A stretch of DNA of 64,000 nucleotides. Origin: Centrapalus pauciflorus. Its lineage: Eukaryota; Streptophyta; Magnoliopsida; Asterales; Asteraceae. Under the pieces are notes generated by a model. It had not been told where the DNA came from and made no database searches. It was given only the letters and a program-made list of their open reading frames with translations. Both the position numbers and the translations under genes were made by a program. The stretch is from the NCBI GenBank assembly GCA_020465985.1, contig JAANYP010002985.1, positions 138,494 through 202,493 of the forward strand. The letters are read 5' to 3'. Shown one piece after another: positions 38,226 to 48,948 of the stretch; within the stretch, counting starts at the first letter, position 1; every line of letters begins with the position of its first letter.

Positions 38226-40187
38226 CGAAACTTTCTGCCCTGGATTCAACTCTGAAGTTGAATTGACAAAGAGGGAGTTTTATTTTAAAACCTTTTGCTC
38301 CTGATTTCTTTTTCATGAGTTGACTAACTTTTTGTGTTTATTTTCAGGGGGAGTTTCAGACACACTCCGATGATGACATCTTTTTCACAAAACTGTGTGC
38401 TTTTTTCATGAAAAAATTTTGTGCACACATAAAAAGATTTTTTAGTTGAAACAAATAAGATTTTTTAAGAATCTTAATTTCTCATTCTCTGAATTTATCA
38501 TTGAGGTTAATTGATCTAATCTCTTTGATTTTTCGTTATCCCATCTTTTTCGAGATTCTCTTTATTATAATTCTTCCAATTCATTCATCATGGACTCTCT
38601 CATCATTCTCCCATGAGCTAATTCTTTCATAAAAATCTGATTCATTTCATATCTTATATCAACTTATATTTCATTATGATTTCTTCCAACTCATCATTCC
38701 GCAAATTCATTATGAATTTCATCTCGTAGTTCATCTGAGCTGAATTTCTTAATATCTCATGAGCTTCATAGCTGAAAATAATTCTGCTGACTCCAATTGT
38801 GTACTAAAATGAGTGACATGCATAAATATCGCTTATATGTTCTAACCAGAACCGGAAGACCTACCCAAGAAGCAAACCACAAATAGTTTGTGTAGGTGAG
38901 GTTTCTTTAGGTTTATTAGTTGAGAAGTGTCAGTTATCACGGGATACTGACAGGGTCGAGCAGAGGTAAAATGTAAATGAGAGGGGTATATTGAAAGGAG
39001 ATGGTGGTGCATTAGATCATGCTTTCGCTATAAAGCTGACTGAATTTATTTCTGAAAAGTGAGCCGGAGGGAGCTTAGTTGAAAAATGCTGAGAGCTGAG
39101 AGATGAGAAAGGATTTGAAGAAAAGATAATCCTACCTACACTGTGTCGGCTGGGTAATCCACATAATTTATCAAGCCCTAGGCGACTTGATATTGAAAAA
39201 GACGTCATGGACCCAGTGACGCATGCACTTAACCCTACCAACCACTCAGTTATCTCTCAAAAGATTTCTGTTTCAATAATTACAGAGATATAGCACATTT
39301 CTATTGATATATCATTTGGATATTATTGATATTGAAACAAGGAAGATATTTACTCCGGTCTCCGACATCATTTGATACACATTGTGTCTAGAGCTGATAT
39401 ATACACTTTTAGGACACATGGAGTTTAACAGTCTGCGTGACTATAAACTGCTAGTCCAAAGTGACTAATCTGGAACAAATAAGAGTGTTTCTTTCATGAT
39501 AAAGGATTTCACGATTACTATTTGAAAATCCTACCAGTGTTAACATCACGTCAGCGCTGAACGTAGGTCACATAGATTATGTCTATTGTGCAAAAAGGAA
39601 TCCTATGTGGACCTGAACTCGTTATCTTACAAATGAATTTGTGTCATTATTCACAAAGTTGAAAAGCTTTGTTTGTTTTGTAAAGGAAATAGTATTCATT
39701 TGAGGGAGTGAGATATTTGTTCAGTATAGGGGGGAGAGACTATCATTTTGAGGGGGAGAAAATCAATTTGTAATTTTTTTATTGTAAGTTTTGTTATATT
39801 TCATCTACTTTATATTCAATGCATTAATGTCTCTGAAGACTTTGCATGATGTTCATAATTCTTATGATCATCATGATGGGGAGAAAAGCTAGAGTTCAGA
39901 GACAACGGTTGAGTAAATTGAAGTCAACTAAAGACAATTGCAAATACATATCAAGACAATTGAAGAAGGAAGAAATAGAGAAAATTTGTTCATGATTTAA
40001 CGGGGAGTGTGCTTTCAAGAAATGGGAAGATCATTAAAACAAGAGATGTGAAGATCAGAGAGAGACAATAAAGAAGAAGATTTTATCAGAAGATTCAGAT
40101 ATCAAAGAATAGAAGAAGATTCAAGAAATGAATCAACCTAAACAGAGAACTTTAATTGAAAATTGTTTTCATCTCTAAGGGGGAGAT
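38226..40187 (+). other. Non-coding 3' region and PPT of element C
   Basis: No coding frame of note. Purine tracts GGGGGAG occur at about 38347, 39729, 39752 and at the true PPT 40178-40186 (AAGGGGGAGAT) next to the 3' LTR. The multiple PPT-like tracts suggest internal deletion joints or multiple priming sites. Confidence 0.6.
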
Positions 40188-40483
40188 TGTTGGGTACAAT
40201 TTATAATAGAGTTGAAAACAATTTATATTGTATAAAGTTCAGGGGACTTTATTGTAATTACTTAATAGTTGTCTTTTGTATAAATAGATGTGAGTTAGTG
40301 ATTGTAAGAAGTGGAGTTGACAGATAGAAGAATACGGTTGAATAAAGAGAAGTTTGCTGTGCAAGTCACTAAGAACCCCAATGTAATATTCTCTCTATAA
40401 TTATTCAACATATTGTGATTGAATTGTTAATTGTTCATATGGTTTTTTGTTTGTGAATGAATTGCATGAAATATGAATTATCA
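40188..40483 (+). repeat. 3' LTR of element C
   Basis: 296 bp, the partner of 35402-35696, ending GAATTATCA directly before the CATGT duplication. Confidence 0.93.
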
Positions 40484-40488
40484 CATGT

Positions 40489-41535
40489 GTTTTGACCAAC
40501 CCGAATCCATATAACAGATGGATTTTGCCTGAAAAGAAAATTGCATACAATGAAAATCTATGGGCATTAAATAAATCAATCCGAAATTGACATGCAAACC
40601 GTGTTCTGAGCCGAGTTGTTCAAAAAAACATGAAGTGTTTAGACCGGGTCCTGAGCTGAGTGCATAGAAGCCAAACATGTCGGTTTAAGCACAACCGACA
40701 AGCAAAAGAATGAGTCCTAGTCTAAAATAACTAGAATCCATTTCATTGAAGTGCGGGTCTTGATCTGAAGTAACCAAGAACCATCTGCATTAAAATCACA
40801 CAATTTTGGGTACCCATCATAGGATGGGTCCTTATGGGTTAGGTGTTCCGGGTGTATATGACACGTTTACAGTCTTAGGAACCCAAATTGCAGTTTTGCG
40901 TGGACTAAATGCAGAGCCTTTTGAATCCATTTTTGTTTGGATTTAATTGGCTTTGGAACCTTAGGCGATGAAATTGCCTTTACTTTTGGACTTTTTGAAA
41001 CTTGTTTTACATTTCCTTTAGGTTTGGGCCAAGGCAAAGTACAAGTCTCAGGTTTTGTTGTGGCTGATGAGGCAGTATTTTTTTATTTTCTTTTACGAAT
41101 TCTTTTTGCAGGATAATGCACGAAAGCATTCATTTCAGGTACTTGACATCTAAAACTAGTTGGACATAATTTAAACAAATCAACAAATGAATACTTTAAG
41201 CAAGAAACAAAATTCATTACATCATTACAGATATTGTTTTCAGAGAATACATGCATCCTATCTCTAGAAACAAAATCAACTGACATTACAGCCTTCTTCA
41301 CAAAGAAAGTTGAAAAGTCTTGCATGGATGTTTTTGGGACTCGTCTCACATGATCTGCAGGAACAAAATGATGAGAGTCAGTACGTTTGGAAGACTTAGA
41401 CTTGGATAAATTTCCTTGGTGAGTGGGTTTCTTGGAAGACTTAGATTGACTCTGAGTCTTCTTAGAAACCTCAACTTTGGAAGTATTTGAGCACTCAACT
41501 TCACAAATAACAGAAGGAATTTCAATCTTGGCTTT
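40489..41535 (-). pseudogene. Sirevirus A gag end, hairpin array and protease start
   Basis: From the right: Ser/Lys-rich gag C-terminal part (41346-41535), a piece with RRVPKTSMQDFSTFF and cysteine-containing sequence (41083-41349), the WVPK-type gag end (about 40800-40870), five hairpin units (40597-40790), then the protease start with YMDSGWSKHM (about 40489-40540). The D-S-G of the retropepsin site is retained. The frame is broken in several places. It joins 54605 across element B and 35396 across element C. Confidence 0.75.
40597..40790 (-). repeat. Hairpin-unit array of Sirevirus A
   Basis: On the minus strand, units GGTTCTTGGTTACTTCAG, GGATTCTAGTTATTTTAG and GGCTTCTATGCACTCAG are each followed by a partly complementary arm and GGACCCG or AGACCCG, with a period of about 45 bp. 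Same form as 37945-38225 in element C. Confidence 0.7.
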
Positions 41536-42108
41536 TGTAAGGTCTGCTCTTTACGAATCCTATCTTGATGCGACACCTTCCAACGAGTGCGGAATCCTCG
41601 TTAGCGGCTTGACAGATAGACCACGCACACCGAAACACGGAGAGTAGCGCAGTGACAGACGAACAACAGATCGTCCCAACACGATGATTCTCTCCACACG
41701 AAACTCTCTGATTGCTAGAAAGTTCGAGATCGCCTTTTGCTAAACACCCTGACAAATTCTGCAAAAGTCTCATAATTGATCGAATTAACCCTTAATTATA
41801 ACACCCAGTTCAACTTTGTCTAGGAAAAGTTTGAACTTGGCCCAAGGCCTATTCGAACTTGTCCTCTAACAAATTCGAACATTTGCCTTCAAACTTATGT
41901 TTGAACTTATCTTTGAACTTATATTTGAACTTTATGTTTAAACTTATTGTAATACATTACTCTAGGTTCAAACATACAAACAATCAATATCAAACACATA
42001 TAGTCAAACATATATCAAACACTTGTTAATATTCAATAGCAAGTAAATTGACTTACACAAAATGCTATCTATAGTTAGACTGCTATCGTCACATAGGATG
42101 TACTAACA
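41536..42108 (-). repeat. 3' LTR of Sirevirus B
   Basis: TGTAAGGTCTGC to GATGTACTAACA, 573 bp. Contains repeated TTCGAACTT and TTTGAACTT words. Confidence 0.93.
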
Positions 42109-42122
42109 GACTCCCCCATGAC
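42109..42122 (-). other. Polypurine tract of Sirevirus B
   Basis: Minus-strand CGTCATGGGGGAGTC abuts the 3' LTR. Confidence 0.85.
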
Positions 42123-42150
42123 GATAGCTTTCTAACTATTTACATTTTGT

Positions 42151-45117
42151 CTAACTACTATGCTTATTTAAAATGCTACCAGCATAAAGTCCCTGATCAA
42201 CACAAACCTTTACCACATTCTGATATTTCTTGGCATTAGACTCCATATGTGCATCATAGGAGATTTTATGGACACGAAGTTTATGCAGAATATCTTTGGA
42301 TAAGTTTACCAGGTGCAATGGATCGTATACTCTCAGAATCACTTTTTCTTCAATATCTTCCATCACTGCTTCACCTGTCTCACTTTCTACATACCACCAG
42401 TTGAGGTTGCCCAAAACATCTTAAGGCATAGGCTTCAGAGGTACTTTCTTTAAGCATCTAACTGGCTTGTAATACATCTTCATCCACAGCTTTCCAGTTA
42501 GAGGATCAATTCTTGAATGGTCCATAACTCTCTTGCCTACTCGTGGGTTTAGCCTTTCAAACTTCCTAGACCTTCCTTCCCTTCTGATAATCTTGGCAAT
42601 TATTTCAGCATAAGGATCGTCTCCAATATTGATTAGGTCTTTCCATGCTTAGGCCTTTATTTCAACTTTAGGTAATGAGTTGAAGTCCTTCAATCTTCTT
42701 CTCAGATATTGGAGGCCATCCTTTCTTTTAATGATAAAAAGCTTCAGTTCCCGATCAAAGAACCAGCTAAGTATGCTCCCAAATAACTTTCCAGAGTACG
42801 ACACTCTCATCTTCTCTTTTAAAGACACGACCTTCTTCTCTGCTTTGAACCACAACTTTTTCTGTTCTTCAGCAGTCAGATCCCTATCAGGCTCTTCAAC
42901 TTCTGATTCAACATTTAAAGCGGCTTTAACTGTTTCGATGTCAATCATATTTTGTTCTACCGTCATATACGTATCAGTGATAGGTTGTTGCTGAATAACA
43001 ATTACATCAGCTTCATCTTCCTCATCAACTAATACCTCGTCATCAGATTTCCATTCAGGTATGTCTTCTGGAACGAACTCACCTTCTTCCAAATCTCCCA
43101 CCTCGTCCTCAAAATCAAACATTGTTTCTTCTTCTTCTTCTATATTCATTAGAACTTCTATCATTTCGCTCTCCATGACCTTAGAAGATTCACATTCAGC
43201 TATTTCCATTGAAGACTGACTTGGCTCCCCCTGAATTGTTACACGCTGAGCAGCTGGAAAATCTGCTAGCTCACTTTCTTTTCTTGCCTCGGGATCATTA
43301 CCGTCATCATCATCTCTCCTCATCACTTCAGCTTCTTTGCAGCTTGTCTCCCCCTGAGCTTGAAGATTTTTCATTAACTGCTCCAGGAGGGACTTCATTG
43401 ATTTGATCTCAGAAGCTTGATCAAAAACAGTTGTTTTCAGTTCGGCGTTCTCCTGATCAAGTCTGACGTTATGAGCTTGAATTTCGTTGACTGCTGCGGT
43501 AAGCTGGAAGATTTGGACTGTTTGGAAATCCACTTTGCTCCTCAGCTCTGTAAAACGCTGAATCTCAGTGAACGTGAACGATGTGGATGGAATGGATGTA
43601 ATTGGTTATGGCGCTATGGATGGTTGAACAGCTGGAATTTCAGGCTCTGGAGCAGAAGTGGATGAAGCTCCCTGCATAAAACGATGTCTCTTCGCCCTAT
43701 GCCTAGGAACGAGAGGAGTTGGATCTTCAGCTTCAAAATCTGAATCATCATCATCTGATTCTCTAGCCACTCTTTTTCCTTCCTCTCTTGTACTGACCAC
43801 GATTCTGGATCCATATATGCCAATTCGGACAGCCGGATCAATACGCTTTATCTCTGCAACTTCCTCCGACTCAAACTCTGAGGTGGTCAAAGCTTGACCC
43901 TCGACCTCAGGCTGTGCTCCTGCCTCTTATCCTAGGATCTCAAAGTCCATTTCGTCACCCTCTTGTGGCTGATATTCATCTATATCTCTAAAAATATCAT
44001 TGAAATCAGCTGGAGGCTCCAAGATATTATCAATGAGCTCAGCGGCAGTATTTTGTTGTGCCTGAGTACCATGAGCCCATATTTCCTCTAGAGTCTCTAC
44101 CCTAGGATCGATTTCTGGGGCTACTGTTGAGGTGCCTGCAGCGTCCGAAGATGGACCTGCTGTCGTTGACTCTTGCACTCTGCTTGATGATGGCCTGGAT
44201 GCCTGAGTTTGACTTGCTGTAGCTCTTTGCCTTCTTCTAGGTTGCGGTTGAGGTTGTGGCTGTTGATGCTGCTGCTGCCTTGGCTGCGGCTGATGCCCTT
44301 CTCCAGTCTAGTTATCCCCGTCTGGGGCCACAAAATCTGGATCTACCACTGCCCCAAAGAGAGGTCCATCAAGTGGTCTGATCTGCTCAGCCCTGCGGGC
44401 ATTGTGTGACTGGCAGTCAGCAAAAATTCGTTTATCTATAACTGCCACACTTTGAAGATTTGGAAGCTGTGGCAGATTTGGCAAAAAATGACGAATCAAC
44501 ATCATCACAAAGCACGGATACATCAAAAATCTTTCGCGCGCTGGAGCTATTATCTGATGCACAAACTCCGCAAAGAACATTTCCGAGTAGCTGAAGCTCT
44601 TATTATAAACCAAGGTAATCATAGCCGACTGCATCTTGGAAACAATATAATCGAATCCAGCCTTTTTTGGTGCAAAGCACACCATAATCACGTGCGCCAA
44701 GTACCTCCACTGGCCTATCAAACCACTTTTCACATAAGAAGCTTTAGCGATATCTAGTCCATAACCCATGCGCAGGAAGGGCGCTTGCCTTATATGCAAT
44801 GGGAAATCTATGGGTCCTGCCTCTTGTTCTACAGACCCTAGCTGCAAAATTTGACGCAACATATTCGCAGATTAAACTATTGTCTGCCCGCCAACTCTTG
44901 TCCTCAAAACTGTCGGCGACACCGTACAATCAACTTGTAAGTGCTCCCAAAACTGTCTAACATACGTCAATATTATTTGTACATTATGCGACAGGGCATA
45001 AGAAACCCTGGAGTGTGCCAAAAACTCCACCATCTGTCTAAAGGACTGAGCTTCGGGAAACTCCCTATCCGGCGATATTACCATATTATGCTTTTGGAAA
45101 AATGCCCTTTCACCCAT
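42151..45117 (-). pseudogene. envelope-like ORF of Sirevirus B
   Basis: One uninterrupted frame of about 989 codons, broken only by in-frame stops at 44872, 44308, 43927, 43606, 42649 and 42421 (lower coordinates), with no frameshift. The N-terminal part has the FLAHSRVSYAL and ILTYVRQFWEHL segments shared with A. Then come a Gln/Pro/Arg-rich linker (near 44215-44290), acidic Ser-rich stretches, a coiled-coil-like segment (VNEIQAHNVRLDQENAEL) and a very acidic stretch (EEEEETMFDFEDEVGDLEEG). The C-terminal part is conserved-looking, with WWYVESETGE. No clear signal peptide or membrane span. The start ATG is two bases after a good splice acceptor. Function of this Sirevirus protein is unknown. 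Confidence 0.8.
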
Positions 45118-45119
45118 AT

Positions 45120-45777
45120 CTGCACATAAAACAATAACATATATTAGAAGTGAAAAATAAAGATGAAACTTATTTAATTTCGAATTTGTTTTATTTTGAA
45201 CTTACATAAGTCCAAAGTCTAACACATTCGAAATTCTAAAAGTTTTGAATGATTTTATAAAAACATTCGAATATAATAACAGATTCGAAGGATATATATT
45301 CGAATTTGACTAAATTCGAATTTGTTGAAAGATTCGAATTTTTTGACAAGTTCGAACATGATGAACATGTTCGAAGTCGGTCATTTTCGAATACAAATCC
45401 ATGATTTAAACCCCATTAGACTTAGAAAATTGTATTAACTAGTCCTATTAGGTTCTAATCGAAGATATATGCAATTAATTTGTAGTTTCACCGGTTAAAA
45501 CTTGTGATTTTGAATCACAAAGTTTAAACCCTTAAAACATCAAAATTAGTCACTTTTTTGCTATAATTGAGTTCTAGACTACCTAAACCTTGTATAATAC
45601 TGATGTTTATACCTAAAGTTGGTGATAGATTCAAACACAAATGGACAAAACTTCGAGAATAGTAGAAGATTCGAAAAACGGTAAACTCGAAGGAATAAGT
45701 TCGAAAACGCTGCTGAGCAAATTCGAATGAAAGAAAAGGTAGGTGACATTAATGAGTCACTGTTGACCTTTATATAC
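45120..45777 (-). promoter_or_regulatory. Putative internal promoter and leader intron for the envelope-like ORF of B
   Basis: On the minus strand a TATA box TATATAAAGG (45767-45776) is followed by a ~150-bp leader. A splice donor CTTTAG|GTATAA is at 45613/45612, then a 493-bp AT-rich stretch, and an acceptor TTTTATGTGCAG at 45120. The ATG of the envelope-like ORF is at 45117. The intron carries many TTCGAA words. All elements are canonical in form, but this is inference from sequence alone. Confidence 0.55.
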
Positions 45778-45870
45778 TAACAACTTTCGAACTTGTCATT
45801 AAATTCGAATTTACTGACAGAGTCGAAAATTAATTTGAGTTTGTCTTAAATTCGAATATAATTGAAAATT
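45175..45870 (-). repeat. TTCGAA motif array between pol and the envelope-like ORF
   Basis: About 18 copies of ATTCGAA, GTTCGAA or close variants in 700 bp. The core is a perfect palindrome. The same word is repeated in the leader (53500-53810) and LTRs of the same element. Confidence 0.8.
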
Positions 45871-46139
45871 TTGAAAATCGTTGAATAAAATTTAATTTTT
45901 TCAAGTTTTTCGTGTAACGGAACAAACTATGCAAAATTTATCCACATCAAGCAATAGATTTTCATGTAATGTTCGTTTATTCAACAAAAAAAATGCATCC
46001 TAGTAACGTTGACCTTTTTCCTACTTAATAAAATAAAATAAAATAAAATAAACTAAGGAAAAATAAAATAAATAAAATAAAACTTTGAATAAAAATAAAC
46101 TTGAATTACTCAAAAATATTTTTAAAACTGTACAACCTA

Positions 46140-47200
46140 TACTAACAGAATATTTTTGGCGAGAAAGTCAGATAAAGGTTCAATCAGATAGCCGTGTCAA
46201 ATACGCACTTTCAGTATTGCACTCTCACACTTAGGAATTTTTGATTCCTTGATTGTTTGTCGTGACACACATCTCTAGGCGATTGTTGGTATTATTTTCC
46301 CTTTAAACATGTTACACTTTGGAATATCCCTTGGCCTTTTTATTTATCAAAAACTACCTTACGTGTCTCAGACTTAGACATACTTTTATGATCAAGGCAT
46401 ACACACAATGATTATAACTTTTCGGTATTGCAAATTTTCTTTATAAGGCAAATATCAGACAAAGTTCTGTATTTACATACAACAGAGTGTCTTAGTTTGT
46501 CTTAAAGTTTATTTAAAGCTAGCAAGAGAGCGGTGACAGGTCTGTACTGACGTACAACAAAGAGACTTATCTTGCTAACTCGAGTCAAACCAGAGGCAAC
46601 AAGTCTGTACTTACGTACAACAAAGTTACTTGTTTTGACTCTCAGTTCACTATCATGATTTTTCTACTCTTTTCTTTTCTTTAAGATGTATCTGATGTGG
46701 CTATACACCCCCCAGAAAATTTGCATACCTCATTTAGAATCAATGTTTGTATGTCTCTAACATAAAAATTAAGACCCTTTGGTCATACATCTAAGTTAGT
46801 TACACATATGACTTTTTCTTGAATATTTTATTAGCTTTGAGATTTCCTTTGTGTATTATGCCTACCAACACATCAAACTAGAAAATGTATATCACTTAGA
46901 GTTTAAGGTGCATTATGTGTGAAAGCTTAAGACTTAGAGATTGTATCGACTGTGCTAATTTTCGACACTTTGAACCTAAGTGTCTAAGACTTAACTCAAT
47001 TTTCTAATATTCTCTTTTTTTGAGCTTTTTATGGTTTTCTCTCTTTTTTCTTTTGTTTTTCATAAATAAGAATAAGCTAATAAAATAACCTACTAACTTA
47101 CTATAAAAAGAAAAAAATTCTACTTAGATACTAAACTTACTATAAAAAGAAAGAAACACTACTATCTTACTGCTATAAAAAGAAATTAATTCTGCTAAGG
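46140..47200 (-). other. pol-to-env spacer of B with a triplicated hairpin word
   Basis: No coding frame. The sequence TCTGTACTTACGTACAACA or a close form occurs three times (about 46466-46489, 46538-46561, 46603-46626), each containing the near-palindrome GTACTTACGTAC. The rest is AT-rich. Confidence 0.65.
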
Positions 47201-47205
47201 TCAAG

Positions 47206-48732
47206 TTACTCTGGATTACGCATGCCATTTAGTTGAACTAACAACTCAAAACATGACTTATCAAAAGCTTTAGTAAATAAATCAGCATTGTTATCTTCCG
47301 TTGCCCCCTTTACCAGCTTAATTAAGTTATTTTCAGCACAATCACGTATAAAATGGTGTCTTATGTCTATGTGCTTCGTTTTACTGTGTTTAACTGGATT
47401 GTTGCTGATAGCAATAGTAGACTGGTTATCTATCCTAATAGGAGTATGAGTATAAGTCAAACCGTAATCCCGCAATTGTTGTTGTATCCACAAAACCTGT
47501 GAACAGCAACTACCAGCAGCAACATATTCGGCTTCGCACGTTGACACGGCTACCGAAGTCTGTTTCTTGCATTGCCAGGAAATGAGTCTCCCTCCAAGGA
47601 ACTGACAACCTCCAGTTGTTGACTTGCGATTCAAGCTGCACCCTCCATAATCTGAATCCGTGAAAGCTTCCAATTCCAGATCACCATCCGTGTGATACCA
47701 AAGTCCCAACTTCGGTTTCGACTTGAGGTATCTCAGAATCCGCTTCACAGCTTTCATATGCATCTCCTTTGGATTAGCTTGAAACCTAGCACAAATACAC
47801 ACAGCAAACATTATGTCAGGTCTAGAAGCAGTTAAATACAAAAGTGATCCAATCATGGTCCGATATAACGTCGGATCCACATCAGTATCACTTTCTGTAC
47901 ACGGTCCGAGATTATGATTCACTTGAATTGGTGTGCTAAAGTGAGCCGTCAGCTTGGTTCCTTCTATCCCGAAGCGCTCTAGAATGTCGTAGACATACTT
48001 TGTCTGATGGATAAACATACCTTCCTTTCTCTGTTCGACTTGCAAACCCAGAAAGAAGTTTAGCTCACCCATAACACTCATCTCAAACTTAGACTTCATC
48101 ACCTTCTCAAAGTCTTTGCACATATGCTCGTCTGATGACCCAAAAATGATATCATCGACATACACTTGTACCAAGATAAAGTGATCACCCTTCCTCTTCA
48201 CAAACAGTGTACTATCAATTCTCCCTCTTTCAAACCCGTTGTCTAAAAGATGAGTCGATGGTGCCTCATACCATGCCCTTGGTGCTTGATGTAATCCATA
48301 CAAAGCCTTATCAAGATAATACACTCTGTCTGGATACTTTGGATCTGTAAACCCGGGTGGTTGTTCCACGTACACCAGTTCCTTCACTTTGCCATATAGA
48401 AAGGCACTCTTTACATCAAGTTGATAAACTTTAAACCCTTTGAAGGATGCAAAGGCCAGAAACAAACGGATTGCTTCAAGCCTTGCCACTGGCGCAAATA
48501 CTTCATTGTAATCGATTCCCTCCTCTTGGTTGAAACCCTTTACCACAAGTCTTGCCTTGTTGCGAGTCACTATACCCCGATCATCTCTCTTGCACTTAAA
48601 AACCCACTTGGTTCCTATTGCAACTTCTCCTCGAGGTAACGGAACTAACTCCAACACTTCAAGTTTCCTAAATTGTGACAGTTCTTCCTGCATCGCTTCA
48701 ACCCAAGAGTTGTCTTTCAGTGTCATTTGCAC
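47206..48732 (-). CDS. Sirevirus B reverse transcriptase and RNase H
   Basis: 508 open codons. RT begins with WVEAMQEELSQF and WVFKCKRDDRG, has LDVKSAFLYGK, the catalytic VQVYVDDIIFGS (YVDD), and MGELNFFLGLQV. RNase H has AFTDSDYGGC, STTGGCQFLGG, STCEAEYVAAGSCC and SKTKHIDIRHHFI, then the usual C-terminal NADLFTKAF. All catalytic motifs look intact. It is the 3' part of a gag-pol polyprotein, not a free gene; the first Met shown is internal. Upstream in the same frame are stops at 48778, 48937 and 48949. The frame ends TAA at 47206-47208, with no adjoining envelope-like frame, unlike SIRE1. Confidence 0.93.
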   Translation of the reverse strand: MQMTLKDNSWVEAMQEELSQFRKLEVLELVPLPRGEVAIGTKWVFKCKRDDRGIVTRNKARLVVKGFNQEEGIDYNEVFAPVARLEAIRLFLAFASFKGFKVYQLDVKSAFLYGKVKELVYVEQPPGFTDPKYPDRVYYLDKALYGLHQAPRAWYEAPSTHLLDNGFERGRIDSTLFVKRKGDHFILVQVYVDDIIFGSSDEHMCKDFEKVMKSKFEMSVMGELNFFLGLQVEQRKEGMFIHQTKYVYDILERFGIEGTKLTAHFSTPIQVNHNLGPCTESDTDVDPTLYRTMIGSLLYLTASRPDIMFAVCICARFQANPKEMHMKAVKRILRYLKSKPKLGLWYHTDGDLELEAFTDSDYGGCSLNRKSTTGGCQFLGGRLISWQCKKQTSVAVSTCEAEYVAAGSCCSQVLWIQQQLRDYGLTYTHTPIRIDNQSTIAISNNPVKHSKTKHIDIRHHFIRDCAENNLIKLVKGATEDNNADLFTKAFDKSCFELLVQLNGMRNPE

Positions 48733-48948
48733 ATTCTTCGGCTCTACTTGGGAGATGAAACACGAATAGAGGCAAGTTTAAAAGGCCTCGGAGTCATTGA
48801 TCATCGACAACAACACTGTGTTGTTATTCAAACTACTCCTAGTCCTCACACCAACATTTGGATTTCCTATGATACTCTCAACTGGATGATCCTTGTTAAT
48901 CGTCGATGTTTCTATATCATCAACCCTAAGATTATCTCATAAATTTGA

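Larger units (their letters stand above)
35402..40483 (+). mobile_element. Sirevirus-like element C, gag only, no pol
   Basis: A 5.1-kb plus-strand element with LTRs of 295 and 296 bp, a PBS and a PPT, flanked by a perfect 5-bp duplication CATGT (35397-35401 and 40484-40488). The LTRs differ by roughly 5% by eye, so the insertion is not recent. The internal region holds a motif-rich leader, the C-terminal half of a gag, a tandem hairpin array and a long non-coding 3' part. RT, integrase and protease are absent, so it is a large non-autonomous derivative. It sits inside Sirevirus A's protease. Confidence 0.88.

Noticed and set aside
42649..43533. A true viral envelope protein in Sirevirus B
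   Set aside because: It is acidic and coiled-coil-like with no visible signal peptide or membrane span. Only the neutral name envelope-like ORF is justified.
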